Below are positions 51,554-61,946 of a DNA stretch of 64,000 bases, piece by piece (the stretch's first letter is position 1; every line of letters begins with the position of its first letter). Location: positions 1 through 64,000 of the forward strand of contig CAKSJP010000009.1 of assembly GCA_934463425.1 (NCBI GenBank). The letters run 5' to 3'. The position numbers were made by a program, and so were the translations under genes. The notes under the pieces were generated by a model. It was not told where the DNA came from. It searched no databases and saw only the letters and a list, made by a program, of their open reading frames with translations. The stretch is from an uncultured Ruminococcus sp. (GTDB taxonomy: Bacteria > Bacillota > Clostridia > Oscillospirales > Ruminococcaceae).

Positions 51554-51582
51554 TTGAAAACCTATAAAACCTATGGTATAAT
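51554..51582 (+). promoter_or_regulatory. Promoter of the Rrf2 gene
   Basis: TTGAAA (51554-51559), 17-bp spacer, TATAAT (51577-51582) with extended TGG. Confidence 0.75.
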
Positions 51583-51636
51583 AGTATTATATACACAAAA
51601 GAAAAACAGTGCAGCGTACTACAGAAAGGAACCAAA

Positions 51637-52071
51637 ATGAAAATCTCAACCAAAGGGCGCTATGCCCTGCGCATGCTGCTGGATCTGGCACAAAATCAGG
51701 GGGACGGCTATGTTTCACTGAAGGATATCGCCAAACGGCAGGATGTCTCTAAAAAATATCTGGAACAAATCGTTCCGCTGCTGAACAAATCCAACCTGCT
51801 CCGCACCAACCGGGGCTATCAGGGGGGCTATCGGCTCTCTAAAGAGCCGGAGGAATACACCGTGGGAGAGATCCTGCGCATCACAGAGGGCAATCTGGCA
51901 CCGGTGGCATGTCTCCAGTCCGGCGCGGTAGACTGTCCCCGTGCAGAGCAGTGCCTCACGATCTCCGTATGGGAAGGGCTGTATAAGGTCATCAATCAGT
52001 ATCTGGATCACATCACCCTTCAGGACATCCTGAACAGCGGTCCGGGCAGCGGCGACGATTACTGCATCTGA
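51637..52071 (+). CDS. Rrf2 family regulator (IscR/CymR-like)
   Basis: A 144-aa winged-helix regulator: MKISTKGRYALRMLLDLA, the HTH SLKDIAKRQDVSKKYLEQIVPLLNKSNLLRTNRGYQGGYRL and a dimerisation helix. Cys92, Cys100 and Cys106 (ACLQSGAVDC..AEQC) match the three ligands that hold the [2Fe-2S] cluster in IscR-type members, so it may sense Fe-S or redox status; CymR-type members lack them. GAAAGGA precedes the start. No adjacent isc/suf genes are in the window. Confidence 0.92.
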   Translation: MKISTKGRYALRMLLDLAQNQGDGYVSLKDIAKRQDVSKKYLEQIVPLLNKSNLLRTNRGYQGGYRLSKEPEEYTVGEILRITEGNLAPVACLQSGAVDCPRAEQCLTISVWEGLYKVINQYLDHITLQDILNSGPGSGDDYCI

Positions 52072-52076
52072 CACCG

Positions 52077-52117
52077 AAAAAGCCATATCACAGGAAAGAT
52101 CCTGCGGTATGGCTTTT
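52077..52117. terminator. Bidirectional terminator between the Rrf2 and GGDEF genes
   Basis: AAAAGCCATA...AGGA / TCCT...TATGGCTTTT stem with A and T runs between convergent genes. Confidence 0.8.
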
Positions 52118-52133
52118 GTGCTTTATATTCATG

Positions 52134-54413
52134 TTACGCTTTTTTCGGCTTGATGACAACACGGTTTTTGTTTTTCTTATCCTGATACAGCGCCTGATCC
52201 GCAAATTTCACATAATTCTGGATCTGCTCACCGTCCCGGCACTGCAGCGTGCACACGCCTACGCTCAGGGTAATATTATACGGGATATCGCTGGTAGCGT
52301 TGTACTGCTCTGCCGCCCTTTTGATGCTGTCATAGATCGTCTTTCCGGCAGTTTCCGCATTGTCTACAACTGCAAACCCGGCAAATTCATCGCCGCCGAC
52401 TCTGCCGATGGCATCCAGCAGCGGCACTGCAGAAGAGAGATACTGCACGCACATTTTCAGGGCGTGGTCGCCGCCGTCATGTCCGAAGGTATCATTGATA
52501 ATTTTCAGATTATCCAGGTCAGCCAGGATCAGCACACAGGACTTTCCCACATACTCCGGACTTTCCAGCATCATATTCGACACCCGGTAGAAGCCGCGGC
52601 GATTGTATACACCGGTCAGCTCGTCAGAGTCAGAGATCAGCTTCAGCCGGCGGTTGTCGAACCGCGCCGCCTCCAGACTGCCCTCCAGTTCCTTGACCAG
52701 ACGGGTCATTTTGATGGCAGAGCAGATCTGCGGTGCAACGGAATAGATCTGGGAGAAGTGATTGTAGTCCAGCTCACAGATAAACAGACCATACTGCTCC
52801 TCATTGGAGAACAGCGGCACCATCACAACCGTATACCGTCTGTCCCGGGGCATATAGCGGTTGGAAATGCAGTGATAAACCGAGACCTGCTGCTCCGGCG
52901 GTTCCACACGATGCAGTCCCCTTCCCACATGATAGGATTTCAGATACAGATTTTTCGGCATGATCCACTCGTCATACTGATAGTGTACCACAGGCTGCTG
53001 GAATACATAGATATAACTGCTCTTGAAATTGACCCGATACAGGTTCTTCACAATGGAGAAAAAGCTCTTCTCCTCATCATTGCTGTTGATCATCATATCC
53101 TTGTTGATGTTGCTGATGAGGAAATTGCTGTAGGTCAGATTGGTGCGGAGCAGATATTGCTGCTGCATGCTGTAGTCCAGAAGGTGATCCAGAAAGGCCT
53201 CGTGGATCTGTTCTGCCGCCAGAATATTTGCCTGATTTCCGCGGCTGATCTGCACCGCGATCACCTTGGCATAGGTTATGATCTTTTTCAGCAGCGGCAC
53301 ATGCACCGGAATCACATCTGTGCGGCGAAACAGCTGTGCAAGCGCTTCAGCATACGGCGCTGCCTCCAACTGTTCTCCGCTGTACAATGTCTGAAATTCC
53401 TTTGTCATAAGCGCCCAGATATCCTGAACAAATTCTGTTTTTTCTGCGCTTTCCAGATCGCCGATATACTTGTTGAAGATCTTGCCGACGACGTCATCTG
53501 CCGTACCATCGTCCCCAATGCTCTGCATCTGCTCTGCCGTCACATCACAGGATTCCCGGACGATCAGGCACGCATCCAGTATTTTGCTTTCCGCATGTCC
53601 GGTCCGGATCATCCGTACCATTTCCTGCACTGCCTGATACCCCATGCTGCTGATATTGGTGCGCACCGTCGTAAGCATAGGCTTCAGACTGGTCGCCACC
53701 TCAGAATCATCGAAACCGGTGACCAGAATATCCCTGCCCACGCGCATGCCGCGCTGCTGAAACACATGATAGCCGCCGATGCACATTTTATCATTGGCGA
53801 AACAGACCGCCTCCAGATCCGGATGCATCTCCAGCAATTCCCGTACCACTTCTTCCGATGCTTCAGAAAAATTGCCGTAGACCACCTTTGTGCGGTCATA
53901 GGGGATGTGGTTTTCCTCCAGGACCTCCCGATAGCAGTACAGGCGATCCATAGCGTCCTGATTCCCCATAGGGCCGGAAACATAGCCGATGTTCCTGCAG
54001 CCGTGATGGTGGATCAGATGCTCCACCGCCAGCTTCATGCCGTCTGTGTTAAAGCGGATACACGGATATTCCGGAAAAGCCACCTCCATCGTCAGCAGCG
54101 GCAGCGGGTCATAGGAATGCAAAAACTGCAGCATCTCATCCCGGCTGATATAAGACCCCACCGTTCCCACAGAGACCAGCAGTCCGTCCAGGTTCGCAGT
54201 GGAAACATAGTGATAGATCACATTATACTGATAATCGTAGATGGAATATTTCTCATCGTCCTCTATGGCGTTGATGCCGCGGCCGGGGAGCAGGATCAGA
54301 TTGATGTCCAATTCCTCTGCTGCCGCGATCGCCCCTTTTAATATTTCACTGGCATACTCATTTTCCAGATGGTGTATCATCAGACCGATCTGGAGCCGTC
54401 TTTTTTCAGCCAT
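52134..54413 (-). CDS. Cytoplasmic sugar-binding-like/GGDEF diguanylate cyclase
   Basis: A 759-aa protein without membrane segments. Residues about 7-300 form a LacI/periplasmic-binding type I domain (LQIGLMIHHLENEYASEILKGA; FANDKMCIGGYHVFQQRGMRVGRDILVTGFDD) but without the LacI HTH. A helical linker and a GAF-like middle region (about 450-580) follow, then a C-terminal GGDEF domain with intact RVGGDEF near 672. It should make cyclic di-GMP in response to a cytoplasmic ligand, possibly a sugar. No gene partner lies beside it. Confidence 0.88.
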   Translation of the reverse strand: MAEKRRLQIGLMIHHLENEYASEILKGAIAAAEELDINLILLPGRGINAIEDDEKYSIYDYQYNVIYHYVSTANLDGLLVSVGTVGSYISRDEMLQFLHSYDPLPLLTMEVAFPEYPCIRFNTDGMKLAVEHLIHHHGCRNIGYVSGPMGNQDAMDRLYCYREVLEENHIPYDRTKVVYGNFSEASEEVVRELLEMHPDLEAVCFANDKMCIGGYHVFQQRGMRVGRDILVTGFDDSEVATSLKPMLTTVRTNISSMGYQAVQEMVRMIRTGHAESKILDACLIVRESCDVTAEQMQSIGDDGTADDVVGKIFNKYIGDLESAEKTEFVQDIWALMTKEFQTLYSGEQLEAAPYAEALAQLFRRTDVIPVHVPLLKKIITYAKVIAVQISRGNQANILAAEQIHEAFLDHLLDYSMQQQYLLRTNLTYSNFLISNINKDMMINSNDEEKSFFSIVKNLYRVNFKSSYIYVFQQPVVHYQYDEWIMPKNLYLKSYHVGRGLHRVEPPEQQVSVYHCISNRYMPRDRRYTVVMVPLFSNEEQYGLFICELDYNHFSQIYSVAPQICSAIKMTRLVKELEGSLEAARFDNRRLKLISDSDELTGVYNRRGFYRVSNMMLESPEYVGKSCVLILADLDNLKIINDTFGHDGGDHALKMCVQYLSSAVPLLDAIGRVGGDEFAGFAVVDNAETAGKTIYDSIKRAAEQYNATSDIPYNITLSVGVCTLQCRDGEQIQNYVKFADQALYQDKKNKNRVVIKPKKA

Positions 54414-54613
54414 GATATCTCTCCTCTGTCTTTCAGAAGCAGCTGTCCTGAAAAGCTAGTATAATACACTTTTGTAGTATAACACATTCGATTTGAAAAT
54501 GCAAGAGTTTTTTCACATATTTTTGGAATATTTCAACAATTTTCCTCTGCACCAAAACAAATGGAAAGAACTGCCGTTTTTTTAAATGCTGTACAGGGCT
54601 TGCACATTGCTGT

Positions 54614-55324
54614 CTACGCTTCATTTTCCAGCGTATAGCGGCACTTCGGATACGCGCTGCAGCCATAAAAGTCACCGGATCGCCCGTGGCGCAGCACCAG
54701 CCTTCCGCCGCAGCGCGGACACAGACCATGCCGCAGGGCAAAGCTGCGATAGGCGATCTCGTCATCGATCTGTGCCAGATGTGCTTCCCGCGCCTGTGCC
54801 GTATCCAGATTGGCGCACAGGATCGCTCCGGCATAATACTGTGCATCCTCCCAGGAAAGCAGCGGCACCCTCTGCCGCCGAATGCGCCGGCGAAGCTGCC
54901 GAAAGTGCACCAGCTGCTCCTCGGCATCCGCTTCCTGCTCGATCTCCAGCACCGCATCATCTGCAAAAGCGACAACAGAAAAAAAGGGATCCTCATCCAA
55001 TTCCAAAAGCTGCATCAGGGCTTGTATATGCGCATAATTCTGCCGAAAGGGATTGCGCAGGCTGTACTGTCTTCCATGCAGGAGCTGCGTCCAGAACTCC
55101 TTGCGGTCCGTACCGCAGATCGTGCCGTGATAGTTCTTGGTCTCGATCACGAAAATGCCGTAGACCGACACCACCACATGATCGATCTGCGTCAGACCGT
55201 TCCGCCGCGGCAGCATCAGATCAGACAGGACAATATACTTCTGCCCATTGAGCCAGCGCAGATGCCGCGCGACCTGCTTCTCGCCCTGTGCGCCCTTTTT
55301 TCCTGTGATGTGAAAACCGCGCAC
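54614..55324 (-). CDS. NERD domain protein with C-terminal zinc finger
   Basis: A 236-aa protein with a nuclease-related (NERD) domain (GAQGEKQVARHLRWL...GLTQIDHVVVSVYGIFVIETKNYHG), which keeps the D...ExK nuclease-like core IDH...ETK, and a C-terminal topoisomerase-type zinc ribbon (CPRCGGRLVLRHGRSGDFYGCSAYPKC). The GTG at 55324 is chosen because GGGAGG lies 8 nt before it and the fold starts there. NERD proteins are believed to act on nucleic acids; the target is not known. Confidence 0.85.
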   Translation of the reverse strand: MRGFHITGKKGAQGEKQVARHLRWLNGQKYIVLSDLMLPRRNGLTQIDHVVVSVYGIFVIETKNYHGTICGTDRKEFWTQLLHGRQYSLRNPFRQNYAHIQALMQLLELDEDPFFSVVAFADDAVLEIEQEADAEEQLVHFRQLRRRIRRQRVPLLSWEDAQYYAGAILCANLDTAQAREAHLAQIDDEIAYRSFALRHGLCPRCGGRLVLRHGRSGDFYGCSAYPKCRYTLENEA

Positions 55325-55455
55325 CGACAACACCTCCCTGCTTTGAAAACGGCAATGCGGCAGGACGGAAAAGCCTGCCGCATGCCAATGCATCAGAGCC
55401 GATACCGGCTCTCTTTGTACGGTTGTTCTCTGCGTGAAGCCGCGCCGATGGGCGC

Positions 55456-56316
55456 TTAGTTTGCTTCGTTTGCAGAAGCCGCCGCGCTGTCAGACGGCAC
55501 GCCCACCAGAATGGACGAATCCGAGGACACCACATTGGGGTATTCTCCGTTCCACTTTTCGATCTGCTGATATTTCAGCACATTTTCGTTCAGAGAAGCG
55601 TTGATCTTCTCGTTTGCCTCGGCTTCTGCCTCCGCCTTTTGCCGGATGGCATCTGCTTCTGCTTTGGCGGCGATGACCTTCTGTTCTGCATCCGCCTGGG
55701 CTTCGATGACCTTTTGTTCCTTTTCGGTCTCTGCCCGGAGCTTGTTCTGCTCTGCCACCTGCTTCTGCTCAATGGCCGCGTTGAACTCATCCGAGAAGTC
55801 AAAGTTGATGATGTTGAACTTATCGATCAGAATGCCGTACTCCTGCACCTTTTCCGCCAGCGTTGCGCCGATCTCTTCTCCCACGGCAGAGCGCTTGGTG
55901 ATCAGCTCCTCTGCGGTATACTGGGCAGTGATCGCCTTCATGGATTCCTGGATCGCCGGCTGCAGAACTGTATCTGCATAGCCCTCACCAATATTCTGAT
56001 AGATCTTCGCGGAGTCGTCCTTGTTGATGTGATAGTTGATGGCAACGCCGCTGGAAACAGTCTGCAGATCCTTGGAGACACCGTTGGAGTCGATCTCCGT
56101 TTTCTGGATCTTGTTATTCATCATAATGACCTGCTGCGCAAAAGGCACCTTGAGATGCATGCCCTCATCCAATACCCGGTCAGAGACCTTTCCCATGGTC
56201 ACGATCACCCCGGTGTGACCTGCCGGGACAACGGTCACTGCACCGACACCCACGATCAGAACCAGCAGGACAATAGCGCCCACAATTGCAGCTGTACGAA
56301 TCTTTGTATTTTTCAT
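55456..56316 (-). CDS. SPFH/prohibitin family membrane protein
   Basis: A 286-aa protein with one N-terminal membrane helix (about 9-29), an SPFH/band 7 domain (about 30-200: VPAGHTGVIVTMGKVSDRVLDEGMHLKVPFAQQV) and a charged coiled coil (about 190-250, AETEKEQKVIEAQADAEQKVIAAKAEADAIRQKAEAEAEA). Such proteins form membrane cages and modulate proteases; it is closer to prohibitin than to HflC. GAAAGGA precedes the ATG at 56316. It follows a dockerin gene on the same strand. Confidence 0.9.
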   Translation of the reverse strand: MKNTKIRTAAIVGAIVLLVLIVGVGAVTVVPAGHTGVIVTMGKVSDRVLDEGMHLKVPFAQQVIMMNNKIQKTEIDSNGVSKDLQTVSSGVAINYHINKDDSAKIYQNIGEGYADTVLQPAIQESMKAITAQYTAEELITKRSAVGEEIGATLAEKVQEYGILIDKFNIINFDFSDEFNAAIEQKQVAEQNKLRAETEKEQKVIEAQADAEQKVIAAKAEADAIRQKAEAEAEANEKINASLNENVLKYQQIEKWNGEYPNVVSSDSSILVGVPSDSAAASANEAN

Positions 56317-56383
56317 AGCATTTCCTTTCTTCCTTGAAAACAAGATCAGGCTCTCCTGACAATACGATACATCCTGTCAGGCA

Positions 56384-57196
56384 TCAGGAGACAATGGCAT
56401 CCCAGTCCGGATCCAGTCCTGCGCCGTCTTTTGCAGAATAGGTCAGAATGAACGCCGCATCCTGGCTGTTGATCACGCTGTCCTCATTCAGATCAGCTGC
56501 CTGAAATGCCGCCGCCTCCGACAGCGCCGCACCTTCTGCTGTCAGGGACACCTCCATGCCCAGAGATTCCCGGGCTGCATAGGTCAGAACGCCGGAAACA
56601 TCCGCCGCATTGACACTGCCGTCGCCGTTGACATCACCTGGCGTATAGTTCATGTACTGCATCTGCAGCGCGGTACTCCCCTGCCATATGTTTTCCTGCA
56701 GCGAAGCCTCTGTCACCGTCGGCGTTACCTTTTGTGTCTCGCCCTCGGCAGAGACAATGTTCCAGTCATAACGGCTTTCGGATACCGCCTGTGTAAAGCC
56801 CGGATCCACCACGAGCAGTCCTTCCTGCACATAACGCACGCCGCGGTCTGTCTTATCCCATACGGTTACCGTAAAGGAAGAGTCATAGGCACCGGTTTCC
56901 ATATTATACTCACAGCTGCTCAGCGGAAATGCATATGTCCCGTCTGCCTCCAGCGTGGTATCGTAGTAGAGGATCGTTCCCTCCGATTTGGTCTGATTCT
57001 CGATCCTCACCCGGACTGTCCGCCCGCCCTGGATCGTCATATTCAGCATGCCGGTAACGTCCCGGTCAAAAGAAATGTGCTCACTTTTCGGAATGACAAT
57101 CACCGCATCATCTGCAAACACGGCAGCCCCCGGGATTGCCATAGCGGTCATGGCTGCTGCAGTCAGCACTGCCGCAGCTCTCTGCATATGCTTCAT
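56384..57196 (-). CDS. Secreted dockerin-containing protein
   Basis: A 270-aa exported protein: signal peptide (cleavage after VFA, about 28), a beta-rich domain of about 150 residues without a recognised family, and a C-terminal type I dockerin (about 188-270) with Ca-binding repeats GDVNGDGSVNAADVSGVLTY and ADLNEDSVINSQDAAFILTY. Repeat 2 is less canonical (NEDSVINS) and has two inserted segments around it. It should dock onto a scaffoldin; no catalytic domain is visible. Promoter at 57240-57268. Confidence 0.88.
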   Translation of the reverse strand: MKHMQRAAAVLTAAAMTAMAIPGAAVFADDAVIVIPKSEHISFDRDVTGMLNMTIQGGRTVRVRIENQTKSEGTILYYDTTLEADGTYAFPLSSCEYNMETGAYDSSFTVTVWDKTDRGVRYVQEGLLVVDPGFTQAVSESRYDWNIVSAEGETQKVTPTVTEASLQENIWQGSTALQMQYMNYTPGDVNGDGSVNAADVSGVLTYAARESLGMEVSLTAEGAALSEAAAFQAADLNEDSVINSQDAAFILTYSAKDGAGLDPDWDAIVS

Positions 57197-57239
57197 AGAT
57201 AAGCTCCTTTCACAGCTTTCAGATCACGTTTCTGTATTT

Positions 57240-57268
57240 AGACTACCAGATTTTTGCGCATTTGTCAA
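57240..57268 (-). promoter_or_regulatory. Promoter of the second dockerin gene
   Basis: On the minus strand TTGACA (57263-57268), 17-bp spacer, TAGTCT (57240-57245). Confidence 0.6.
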
Positions 57269-57286
57269 GGTATAATTCGAGTCGGT

Positions 57287-57315
57287 TTGACAAATGCCGA
57301 AAACTGTACTATAAT
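57287..57315 (+). promoter_or_regulatory. Promoter of the phosphatase gene
   Basis: TTGACA (57287-57292), 17-bp spacer, TATAAT (57310-57315). The ~105-nt leader holds a hairpin CGGTA/TACCG followed by CATTTTTT and a TATCCG/CGGATA inverted repeat. Confidence 0.8.
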
Positions 57316-57428
57316 ATCTAACGGTATGATACCGGTCATTTTTTGAAATCCCTCTTGTATCCGGCATGCATACGCTGCACGGATAAGGGCGGAAAACAAG
57401 CTTTCAATTCAAAAAGGAGTGTTCCCAT

Positions 57429-58079
57429 ATGTATCAGATCGCGATCTTTGACTTAGACGGCACTTTGGTCAACTCCATTGCCGATCTCGGCAGCTCTGCC
57501 AACCATCTTTTAGAATCACGGGGTATGCCGGTACACCCCATAGATGCATACTATCATTTCGTCGGAAACGGCGTCCACAAGCTCTGCGAGCGCTGCCTCC
57601 CGGCGAATACTCCGGCGGCAGAGGTGGAGCAATTCTTCGCGGACTTCAACGCATACTACAGTCAGCACTGCCTGGACGAGACCGTTCCCTATGCGGACAT
57701 CCCGAAGGTGCTGGAACAGCTGAAAGCTGCCGGCGTGCACCTGGCAGTGGCATCCAACAAGACACAGCCCTTTGTGGAAACCATTGTCAAACATTATTTT
57801 GGCACATCCTGCTTCGACCAGATCCTGGGCAGCAGCGATTCCCGTCCGAAAAAGCCGTCTCCGGAGATCATCACGCAGATCCTGAAAAATGCCGGCATAC
57901 AGGCAGACCAGGCAGTCATGATCGGCGACTCCAACGTGGATATCCAAACCGCCAAAAATGCCGGGATCGCTTCCATCGGCTGCATCTGGGGCTTTCGGGG
58001 CAAAGAGGAACTGATCCAGGCAGGGGCAGACGAACTGGCAGAAAAACCGGAGGATCTGCTGAAATTCATGCTGATCTGA
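57429..58079 (+). CDS. gph: HAD family phosphoglycolate phosphatase
   Basis: A 216-aa HAD phosphatase. Motif I is FDLDGTLVNS (Asp9, Asp11), motif II is the Ser/Thr-type AVASNKTQ near 118, the Lys of motif III is in PKKPSPE near 143 and motif IV is MIGDSNVDIQTAKNAG near 166. A helical cap between motifs I and II (about 18-85) fits the phosphoglycolate phosphatase subgroup; other small phosphate esters remain possible. AAAAGGAG precedes the ATG. Confidence 0.88.
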   Translation: MYQIAIFDLDGTLVNSIADLGSSANHLLESRGMPVHPIDAYYHFVGNGVHKLCERCLPANTPAAEVEQFFADFNAYYSQHCLDETVPYADIPKVLEQLKAAGVHLAVASNKTQPFVETIVKHYFGTSCFDQILGSSDSRPKKPSPEIITQILKNAGIQADQAVMIGDSNVDIQTAKNAGIASIGCIWGFRGKEELIQAGADELAEKPEDLLKFMLI

Positions 58080-58129
58080 CAAATTTTTCTCTTATTTTTT
58101 TCAGATTTTCGGGAAAAATAGATTTTTGC

Positions 58130-58158
58130 TTGACATTCCTGTCCTTTTTCGCTATAAT
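58130..58158 (+). promoter_or_regulatory. Promoter of the candidate RNA gene
   Basis: TTGACA (58130-58135), 17-bp spacer, TATAAT (58153-58158). Both hexamers are perfect. Confidence 0.8.
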
Positions 58159-58164
58159 GAATTT

Positions 58165-58353
58165 TGAAGTGCATCTATCCGTCTCTTCTGTGAGAACGGC
58201 GCGAAAAGGACGGTCTGCGCTTCTGTGCTGTGCGCGGAGAATCCGTTCTTTTTGAAATTTTTTTATTTTTTTGTTCTACAACCGGATTTTTTTGCCGCAC
58301 GGATCTTGTTTTTCTGGCTCTGTTCTCCTGGGAGAACAGGGCTTTTTCTTTTT
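58165..58353 (+). ncRNA. Candidate structured non-coding RNA
   Basis: Expected start near 58165. GAACGG (58193-58198) pairs with CCGTTC (58243-58248), followed by TTTTT, enclosing an inner GCGC/GCGC hairpin. An alternative stem CCGTC (58179-58183) / GACGG (58209-58213) would compete. The end would be near 58253 (89 nt) or, if read through, at the second terminator near 58353 (188 nt). No known RNA family was recognised. Confidence 0.5.
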
Positions 58354-58494
58354 CCCGCTGATGCCGCAACCTTTCAATCTGTTTTTTTCGCCGATCTGAA
58401 TTTTATAATTGTAATTTTGCAGCATATATTTTTTGCCTTTTTCGGTTTATTGGATTTCGATATGAAGAAAATGCAGAAACTCATTATTTTTGCA

Positions 58495-58523
58495 TTGAAA
58501 ATCATAGCGGAATGGTGTATAAT
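58495..58523 (+). promoter_or_regulatory. Promoter of gdhA
   Basis: TTGAAA (58495-58500), 17-bp spacer, TATAAT (58518-58523). The leader is about 158 nt and contains the tandem repeat CATTTTTATCCAA twice just before the ribosome site. Confidence 0.75.
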
Positions 58524-58579
58524 AAATACTGTTCGGAGTGCGTGTACAGGTGTTTTAATCAAATGCACATACATTTTGA

Positions 58580-60046
<1,467 letters not shown>

Positions 60047-60097
60047 TCGAAGCTTTCGATTGATTTGTTTTTGAAAAAACTCTCTCATTGAAATAGA

Positions 60098-60138
60098 ACA
60101 GCCTGTCTCCGGGGCTTTCCTGGAGACAGGCTGTTTTT
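60098..60138 (+). terminator. Terminator after gdhA
   Basis: AACAGCCTGTCTCC-N8-GGAGACAGGCTGTT followed by TTT: a long perfect stem. Confidence 0.9.
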
Positions 60139-60153
60139 GTATAGTTCCACAGC

Positions 60154-60192
60154 AAAAAGCGCGGCGCACTTTCTCAATGCGCCGCGCTTTTT
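60154..60192 (-). terminator. Terminator after the DUF4364 gene
   Basis: AAAAAGCGCGGCGCA-N9-TGCGCCGCGCTTTTT, a 15-bp perfect stem directly beside the gdhA terminator. Confidence 0.9.
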
Positions 60193-60210
60193 CTATTGAC
60201 AAAAAAACGG

Positions 60211-60804
60211 TCAGTCATCTTCCAAAACAAGAGGCTCTTCCCGGTTGGAAAACGCCGCATCCAGGATCTTTCCGTAGAACCCTGCCGGATTCAGCATGAT
60301 CTGCTCACCCAGATACTTCGCCTGGGTATAATCCGGTGCGTACAGCTTCATATCCAGCAGATCATCCCCCACGTCCAGACACCGGACGTGGACGTAATAT
60401 CCCTTTTTCAGCGGAATGTAGTTGATCTTCACTTCGCTTTCCCGCTTGATACGGGCGAAATAGTGAAACGCCGCGGAAACCAGCTTGTCCCGATATGCTT
60501 TTCCCACATAGTTGCGCAATTCCTTTGCTGTGCGAATGCCGTTTTCCGTCAGCACATAGTACTCCGTCTCGCCGTCCCTTCGGCGCAGTTTTACCGAATC
60601 ATGTTCCATCAGATAGCTGATGGAATCCTGATAGGCAAAATAATTGATGATGTCGCTTCCCACAGCGATATCATACAGATGATTCACGCGCACCGGCTTG
60701 TCGATCTTATACAGCAAATAACAAATCAAAATATTTGCCGTATGCGGATCCATAATGGGCGGTGTCGCCATCTTTGACATCTTCAGCATGTTTTCTTCCT
60801 GCAC
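60211..60804 (-). CDS. DUF4364 family protein
   Basis: A 197-aa protein of the DUF4364 family, widespread in Clostridia and without known function. The N-terminal half looks like a winged-helix domain (ILICYLLYKIDKPVRVNHLYDIAVGSDIINYFAYQDSISYLMEHDSV then YYVLTENGIRTAKELRNYV), so DNA binding is plausible; the C-terminal part is alpha/beta. GTG start at 60804 with GAGGTGA 8 nt upstream; an ATG at 60789 is also possible. It lies 50 nt after aroC on the same strand. Confidence 0.82.
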   Translation of the reverse strand: MQEENMLKMSKMATPPIMDPHTANILICYLLYKIDKPVRVNHLYDIAVGSDIINYFAYQDSISYLMEHDSVKLRRRDGETEYYVLTENGIRTAKELRNYVGKAYRDKLVSAAFHYFARIKRESEVKINYIPLKKGYYVHVRCLDVGDDLLDMKLYAPDYTQAKYLGEQIMLNPAGFYGKILDAAFSNREEPLVLEDD

Positions 60805-60854
60805 AACTAGTCACCTCAAATCATAGAAAAATCAGCCTGTCATCACACAAGCAC

Positions 60855-61946
60855 TTAAAAATTCGGATAATCCATCATATGGGACAGCAGTGCAATATTT
60901 ACCGCCGCCTCAACACACGGCACAGCGCGCGGCACAATACACGGATCATGTCTGCCGTGAATTTCCAGCATCTCATTTTTCTTGGCGCGGAAGTCCACAG
61001 TCTCCTGAGGCTTCGCAATAGAAGCAGTGGGCTTAATGGCAACATTCAGCGTGATGGGCATGCCCGAAGAAATGCCGCCCAGAATGCCGCCGTGGTTATT
61101 GGTCTTGGTCTTAACGTGGCCATTGTCGTCGATATAGAACGGGTCGTTGTTCTGGCTGCCGACCATCTCTGCCACCTGGAAGCCTGCGCCGAACTCCAGT
61201 CCCTTGACTGCCGGAATGCCAAAGATCAGCTGTGCAATGGTATTCTCCAGTCCCTCAAAAATGGGAGAGCCCACGCCTGCCGGCATGTTGATGGTCACGC
61301 ATTCAATGATGCCGCCCAGAGACTCGCCGCCCTTTCCGGCATTGCGGATATCCTCGCGCATTTTCTCTCCCTGTGCATCATTCCGCACCGGAAAGTCCTT
61401 TTCCCGAACGGCAAGGATATCTTCCTTTGTCACCTTGGTTCGGCTGAATGCATCATCGTGGATGCCATGCACACAGGCAATGTGCGCTCCGGTATAGATG
61501 CCCCGGCGCTCCAAAATCTGACCGCACACTGCGCCGGCGAAGCACAGCGGTGCGGTGAGTCTGCCGGAAAAATGACCGCCGCCGCGGACATCATTGAATC
61601 CGCGATAGCGCATTGCGCCGGTATAATCTGCGTGACCCGGACGCGGCAGACGCGCCAGATTGCTGTAATCCTTCGAGCGGGTATCCGTGTTCTGGATAAA
61701 CGCGCAGAGCGGCACACCCGTGGTGCGGTCATTCAGCAGTCCGGACATGATCTGCGGCAGATCCTTTTCGCCGCGGGGCGTTGTTGTGCCGTCCTTTTTC
61801 GGTGCACGGCGCGCCATAAACTGCCGCAGCTTTTCCAGGTCAATGTACTCTCCCGGCGGCAGATTGTCGATCACAACGCCGATTGCCGGCCCGTGGGACT
61901 CTCCAAAAACAGAGAGCGAAATATTACGACTCCAGAACGATGACAT
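60855..61946 (-). CDS. aroC: Chorismate synthase
   Basis: Last step of the shikimate pathway: EPSP to chorismate, using reduced FMN. The 363-aa product has the signatures SVFGESHGPAIGVVIDNLPPGEYID, RLPRPGHADYTGAMRY, RGGGHFSGRLTAPLCFAGAV and the C-terminal VDFRAKKNEMLEIHGRHDPCIVPRAVP. AGGAGG precedes the ATG at 61946, inside the end of aroA (23-nt overlap), so the two are translationally linked. Confidence 0.97.
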   Translation of the reverse strand: MSSFWSRNISLSVFGESHGPAIGVVIDNLPPGEYIDLEKLRQFMARRAPKKDGTTTPRGEKDLPQIMSGLLNDRTTGVPLCAFIQNTDTRSKDYSNLARLPRPGHADYTGAMRYRGFNDVRGGGHFSGRLTAPLCFAGAVCGQILERRGIYTGAHIACVHGIHDDAFSRTKVTKEDILAVREKDFPVRNDAQGEKMREDIRNAGKGGESLGGIIECVTINMPAGVGSPIFEGLENTIAQLIFGIPAVKGLEFGAGFQVAEMVGSQNNDPFYIDDNGHVKTKTNNHGGILGGISSGMPITLNVAIKPTASIAKPQETVDFRAKKNEMLEIHGRHDPCIVPRAVPCVEAAVNIALLSHMMDYPNF

